Positions 61,819 through 64,000 of a DNA stretch of 64,000 nt are shown in pieces. Origin of the DNA: Vibrio bivalvicida (GTDB lineage Bacteria > Pseudomonadota > Gammaproteobacteria > Enterobacterales > Vibrionaceae); contig NZ_LLEI02000023.1 in assembly GCF_001399455.2 (NCBI RefSeq), positions 1 through 64,000 of the forward strand. The letters are read 5' to 3'. The position numbers and the translations under genes were made by a program. The notes beneath the pieces are model-generated. The model was not told the DNA's origin. It did no database searches and was given only the letters and a program-made list of their open reading frames with translations. The stretch's first letter is position 1; each line of letters opens with the position of its first letter.

Positions 61819-61986
61819 TTAAGCTGCCTTGATAACTTTAGCAGGAGCTGTGGCCATAACGGCTGTCTTCTCTACCAAAGTCATTGCTGGAGCTGACTTT
61901 TTTGCCACTGGAGCAGAAATAAATCCACTACGGCGGCGCATCGCACTACGATTTGTGTGCGAAAACCTGACTGTTGTTGGGCGCAT
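61819..61986 (-). CDS. Unrecognised 55-residue basic small protein
   Basis: 55 aa, not a known family to me. It begins MRPTTVRFSHTNRSAM, then RRRSGF, and ends in an Ala/Lys-rich tail (ATAPAKVIKAA). It has six Arg, five Lys, one Glu and no Asp, so it is very basic. There is no clear signal peptide or membrane helix. Support comes from an intrinsic terminator 2 bp after the stop, an AGG ribosome-binding site before ATG at 61986, and a folded leader upstream. An internal ATG (61941) lacks a ribosome-binding site. It could be a nucleic-acid- or ribosome-associated microprotein, but that is speculation. Confidence 0.6.
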   Translation of the reverse strand: MRPTTVRFSHTNRSAMRRRSGFISAPVAKKSAPAMTLVEKTAVMATAPAKVIKAA

Positions 61987-61987
61987 T

Positions 61988-62106
61988 CAGTTACCTAACT
62001 GTCAGGCATATCCATTGCCAATGTAATGGCCTAATTAATTATGAGTTGCACTTCATTGCTGAAGTTTGGCTCTTCTGGCTCTCGCCAATCCGAACAATTA
62101 ATTAGG
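61988..62106 (-). promoter_or_regulatory. Candidate structured 5' leader (three-way junction plus RBS hairpin)
   Basis: On the minus strand an 11-bp closing stem, CCTAATTAATT / AATTAATTAGG (62096-62106, 62030-62040), encloses two hairpins: TTGGC / GCCAA (62084-62088, 62066-62070) and CTTCA / TGAAG (62060-62064, 62051-62055). Next come CCATT / AATGG (62025-62029, 62012-62016) and CAGTT-AGGT-AACTG (61988-62001), which places the AGG ribosome-binding bases in a 4-nt loop just before the ATG of the 55-residue ORF. The pairings were found by eye. Confidence 0.5.
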
Positions 62107-62111
62107 AATTC

Positions 62112-62129
62112 TGATATGCACGCATATCA
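62112..62129. promoter_or_regulatory. Inverted repeat in the gap before the Spo0M-like gene
   Basis: TGATATGC / GCATATCA with a 2-bp centre, a perfect 8-bp dyad of operator size between the divergent small ORF and the Spo0M-like gene. Upstream on the minus strand TTGTAG (62186-62191), 17 bp, TATATC (62163-62168) is a possible weak promoter for the small ORF. Confidence 0.35.
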
Positions 62130-62279
62130 ATAAATAGATTAGCATTATCAGTCGGATTGATCGATATATAATCGATTGCGATTCGCTACAATTATGTGAA
62201 GATATCTGTAGTAGTGAGACAGCAAACCAGATTAATATGAAAATAAGTTAATGGTCTCATGTGTGCCAAGGAGGTGTTG

Positions 62280-63077
62280 ATGTCGTTATTTAAGAAAACC
62301 CTGGCCAGTTTTGGTATTGGATCGGCAAAGGTTGATTCCGTGTTGCAGCAAGAAGTTCTTTATCCAGGGCAGAAAGTGAATATCACTATTCACGTATATG
62401 GTGGCTCGACAGCGCAAGAGATCGACAATATTGATTTGAAGCTCTACTGCCGTTACATCAAAGAAGTGCCAGCTAACCCTGATAAGGATAAGCACAATGC
62501 TGGTCGTATGCGTCGGGTCCCTGCGAGCTATGCATTGGCCAAGTGGTCACTGCCTTACGCCTTTACCATTAATCCTAGTGAAACGCGTGACTTTGAAATT
62601 GAGCTTGATGTGCCGTGGAATACGCCAGTTACGATAGGTGATTCTAAGGTATGGCTTGAAACAGGATTAGACATTGCGATGGCGAAAGACCCAACGGACA
62701 AAGACATTCTAACCGTTAGACCAGATCCGTTACTTGATGGTATTTTCACTGCTCTTGAAGGGCAAGGTTTGCGTATTCGTCAGGTAGAGTGTGAAGAGGT
62801 AAGTGGTTTTGCTATGCCATTTGTCCAGGAGTTCGAGTTTGTTCCAACTACAGGGCCTTTTCACGGTCGTTGGCGAGAGCTTGAGGTGGTGGCGTTTCGA
62901 ACTGATGACAAACTGCAAATGTGGTTTGAGATCGATCGCCATCGCGAAGGAGCAAGAGGCATGTTAGCCAGCTTATTGGGCATAGGTGATTTGAAGCGTC
63001 AATTGGAAATACCGCTGCATACTTCAGCGCAAGAGGCAGGGGCACAAGTCATTGCTTATTTGGATGCACATTCGTGA
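62280..63077 (+). CDS. Spo0M-like (arrestin-fold) protein
   Basis: 265 aa from ATG at 62280 with a perfect AAGGAGGT ribosome-binding site. The N-terminal FKKTLASFGIGSAKVDSVL (core FGIGSAKVD, about 11-19) and the beta-sandwich run GQKVNITIHVYGG (about 31-43) through VPWNTPVTIG (about 117-126) match Spo0M sporulation-control proteins, which are widespread in non-sporulating bacteria too. Cytoplasmic; the role in Vibrio is unknown. Confidence 0.86.
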   Translation: MSLFKKTLASFGIGSAKVDSVLQQEVLYPGQKVNITIHVYGGSTAQEIDNIDLKLYCRYIKEVPANPDKDKHNAGRMRRVPASYALAKWSLPYAFTINPSETRDFEIELDVPWNTPVTIGDSKVWLETGLDIAMAKDPTDKDILTVRPDPLLDGIFTALEGQGLRIRQVECEEVSGFAMPFVQEFEFVPTTGPFHGRWRELEVVAFRTDDKLQMWFEIDRHREGARGMLASLLGIGDLKRQLEIPLHTSAQEAGAQVIAYLDAHS

Positions 63078-63168
63078 CCAAAATTTTAAAACTTTCAGCT
63101 TACAAGTGTAAGCTTAATGTGCCATACTCTTGAGTAATTATTCCATTTTTACTCAGAGTAGGGCACGC

Positions 63169-63822
63169 ATGTCTGCTAATCGCCCCGTTGAATATAGCGC
63201 CAAAGAAGAGTTCGCCAATACGCTAACTCATGCTCTGGGTATGGTACTGAGTATTGTTGGCTTGGTATTGCTATTGCTTAAATCGACCGAGAGCAATGCT
63301 GACCTTCTGACCATCACCAGTATGAGCATTTATGGCAGCAGCATGATAGTACTGTTTTTGGCATCAACGCTTTATCACGCGATTCCGTATAAACGAGCCA
63401 AACGAGCACTGAAAACCTTTGACCATTGTGCGATCTATTTGTTGATAGCTGGTAGCTACACGCCTTTTTTGCTAGTGAGTTTACGTACACCATTAGCGAT
63501 CGGCTTGATGGTGGTGATTTGGAGCATTGCTCTGTTTGGCATCATTATGAAGTTAGCTTTTGTTTACCGTTTTAAAAAGCTTTCGTTAGTGACGTATCTG
63601 ACCATGGGTTGGCTATCTTTGATTGTGATTTATCAATTAGCGATGAACTTATCGGTAGAGGGGCTCACGTTACTTGCGGCTGGCGGGGTTATCTATTCGC
63701 TCGGTGTCATCTTCTATGTTGCAAAACGCATCCCTTACAATCATGCAATTTGGCATGGATTTGTCTTAGCGGGATGCGCTTGTCACTTCTTTGCTATTTA
63801 TCTCTATGTCGATCCGGTTTAA
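63169..63822 (+). CDS. trhA: TrhA/hemolysin III family membrane protein
   Basis: 217 aa from ATG at 63169; the earlier TTG adds 13 residues. It has seven hydrophobic helices and the PAQR/hemolysin-III signatures [12 protein letters not shown] (about 12-23), STLYHAIP (about 62-69), [17 protein letters not shown] (core [15 protein letters not shown]) and [17 protein letters not shown] with the metal-binding His residues. E. coli TrhA affects membrane energetics; a lytic role is not implied. Confidence 0.9.
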   Translation: MSANRPVEYSAKEEFANTLTHALGMVLSIVGLVLLLLKSTESNADLLTITSMSIYGSSMIVLFLASTLYHAIPYKRAKRALKTFDHCAIYLLIAGSYTPFLLVSLRTPLAIGLMVVIWSIALFGIIMKLAFVYRFKKLSLVTYLTMGWLSLIVIYQLAMNLSVEGLTLLAAGGVIYSLGVIFYVAKRIPYNHAIWHGFVLAGCACHFFAIYLYVDPV

Positions 63823-64000
63823 CGGGTTTCGATATTAATAATTTGAGCATTAATTTGATAGTGCTGTTCTTTTTCAACGTCGAATGAAATTGGTTTACCT
63901 ATCACCGCTTGTTGTGGTCTTAGATAGGTATCGGCCATACGCTTAATAGAAGTCCATATCTTGACGTTTTGCTTAGTATTGGCAGAGGCTGTTATCAGTT
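63819..64000 (-). CDS. 3' end of an unidentified gene running off the right edge
   Basis: Open on the minus strand for 60 codons from the window edge to TAA at 63821-63819. The visible part includes [19 protein letters not shown] and ends [11 protein letters not shown]. Its stop overlaps the stop of the TrhA-like gene by 3 bp, so the genes are convergent. Too little is visible to name a family. Confidence 0.55.
   Translation of the reverse strand, partial: LITASANTKQNVKIWTSIKRMADTYLRPQQAVIGKPISFDVEKEQHYQINAQIINIETR

Noticed and set aside
62259-62279. Upstream in-frame start of the Spo0M-like gene
   Set aside because: The ATG at 62280 follows a perfect AAGGAGGT ribosome-binding site that the longer frame would translate through; the family N-terminus starts at this ATG.

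Overview
The window is about 64 kb of core chromosome around the replication origin of a Vibrio (Vibrionaceae, Gammaproteobacteria), almost certainly chromosome 1. The evidence is gene order and protein similarity. hemG-trkH-yigZ lies beside an rRNA operon. A complete atp operon is followed by parB-parA-rsmG-mnmG, an oriC, and mioC-mnmE-yidC-yidD-rnpA-rpmH. Then come dnaA-dnaN-recF-gyrB, ibpA, avtA, glyS-glyQ, ilvLGMEDA, comM and the yihG-dsbA-srkA-ccoG-yihD group. I see no insertion sequence, prophage, integron, CRISPR array, tRNA or obvious horizontally acquired island. This is ordinary backbone DNA with regulatory features of interest in the gaps.

Layout. 1-340: leader and tandem P1/P2 promoters of an rRNA operon that leaves the window on the left. 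341-3005: yigZ-trkH-hemG (minus). 3006-6660: FadR-type operator and fadBA. 6659-8946: PunR-like regulator divergent from a PunC-like exporter. 8973-10629: amino-acid-type binding protein divergent from a permease, with no ATPase. 10656-19220: glmU and atpIBEFHAGDC. 19317-23538: parB, parA, rsmG, mnmG. 23640-23965: oriC, with three AT-rich 13-mers, DnaA boxes and 13 GATC sites in 226 bp. 24015-28334: mioC to rpmH. 28564-30829: cystine-type ABC transporter. 31020-37390: dnaA control region and dnaA-dnaN-recF-gyrB. 37430-38260: a dispersed repeat, a sigma32 promoter, a long structured leader with a ROSE-like hairpin, and ibpA. 38322-43212: small lipoprotein, avtA, glyS, glyQ. 43394-44211: yybP-ykoY-type manganese riboswitch and an MneA-like exporter. 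44368-47451: two small membrane proteins, tusA, a LysR regulator, a second copy of the repeat, and acuI. 47653-54303: ilvLGMEDA with a leader peptide and attenuator. 54422-64000: comM, an outer-membrane beta-barrel, yihG, dsbA, srkA, ccoG, yihD, an unlisted 55-residue ORF with a folded leader and its own terminator, a Spo0M-like protein, a TrhA/hemolysin-III protein, and the 3' end of an unidentified gene.

How the genes work together. oriC, DnaA, DnaN, RecF, GyrB and ParAB start, carry out and segregate chromosome 1. The F1Fo ATP synthase, rRNA operon, RpmH/RnpA and YidC/YidD serve energy supply and growth, as expected for genes kept near the origin for high dosage. ilvGMEDA and avtA form a branched-chain amino acid block. 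DsbA, SrkA and CcoG form an envelope and redox block.

The least explained item is the 55-residue basic ORF at 61819-61986. Its leader can fold into a three-way junction plus a hairpin around the ribosome-binding site, and a perfect terminator follows the stop codon. Function assignments come from reading motifs and remembered family sequences; no database search was run.
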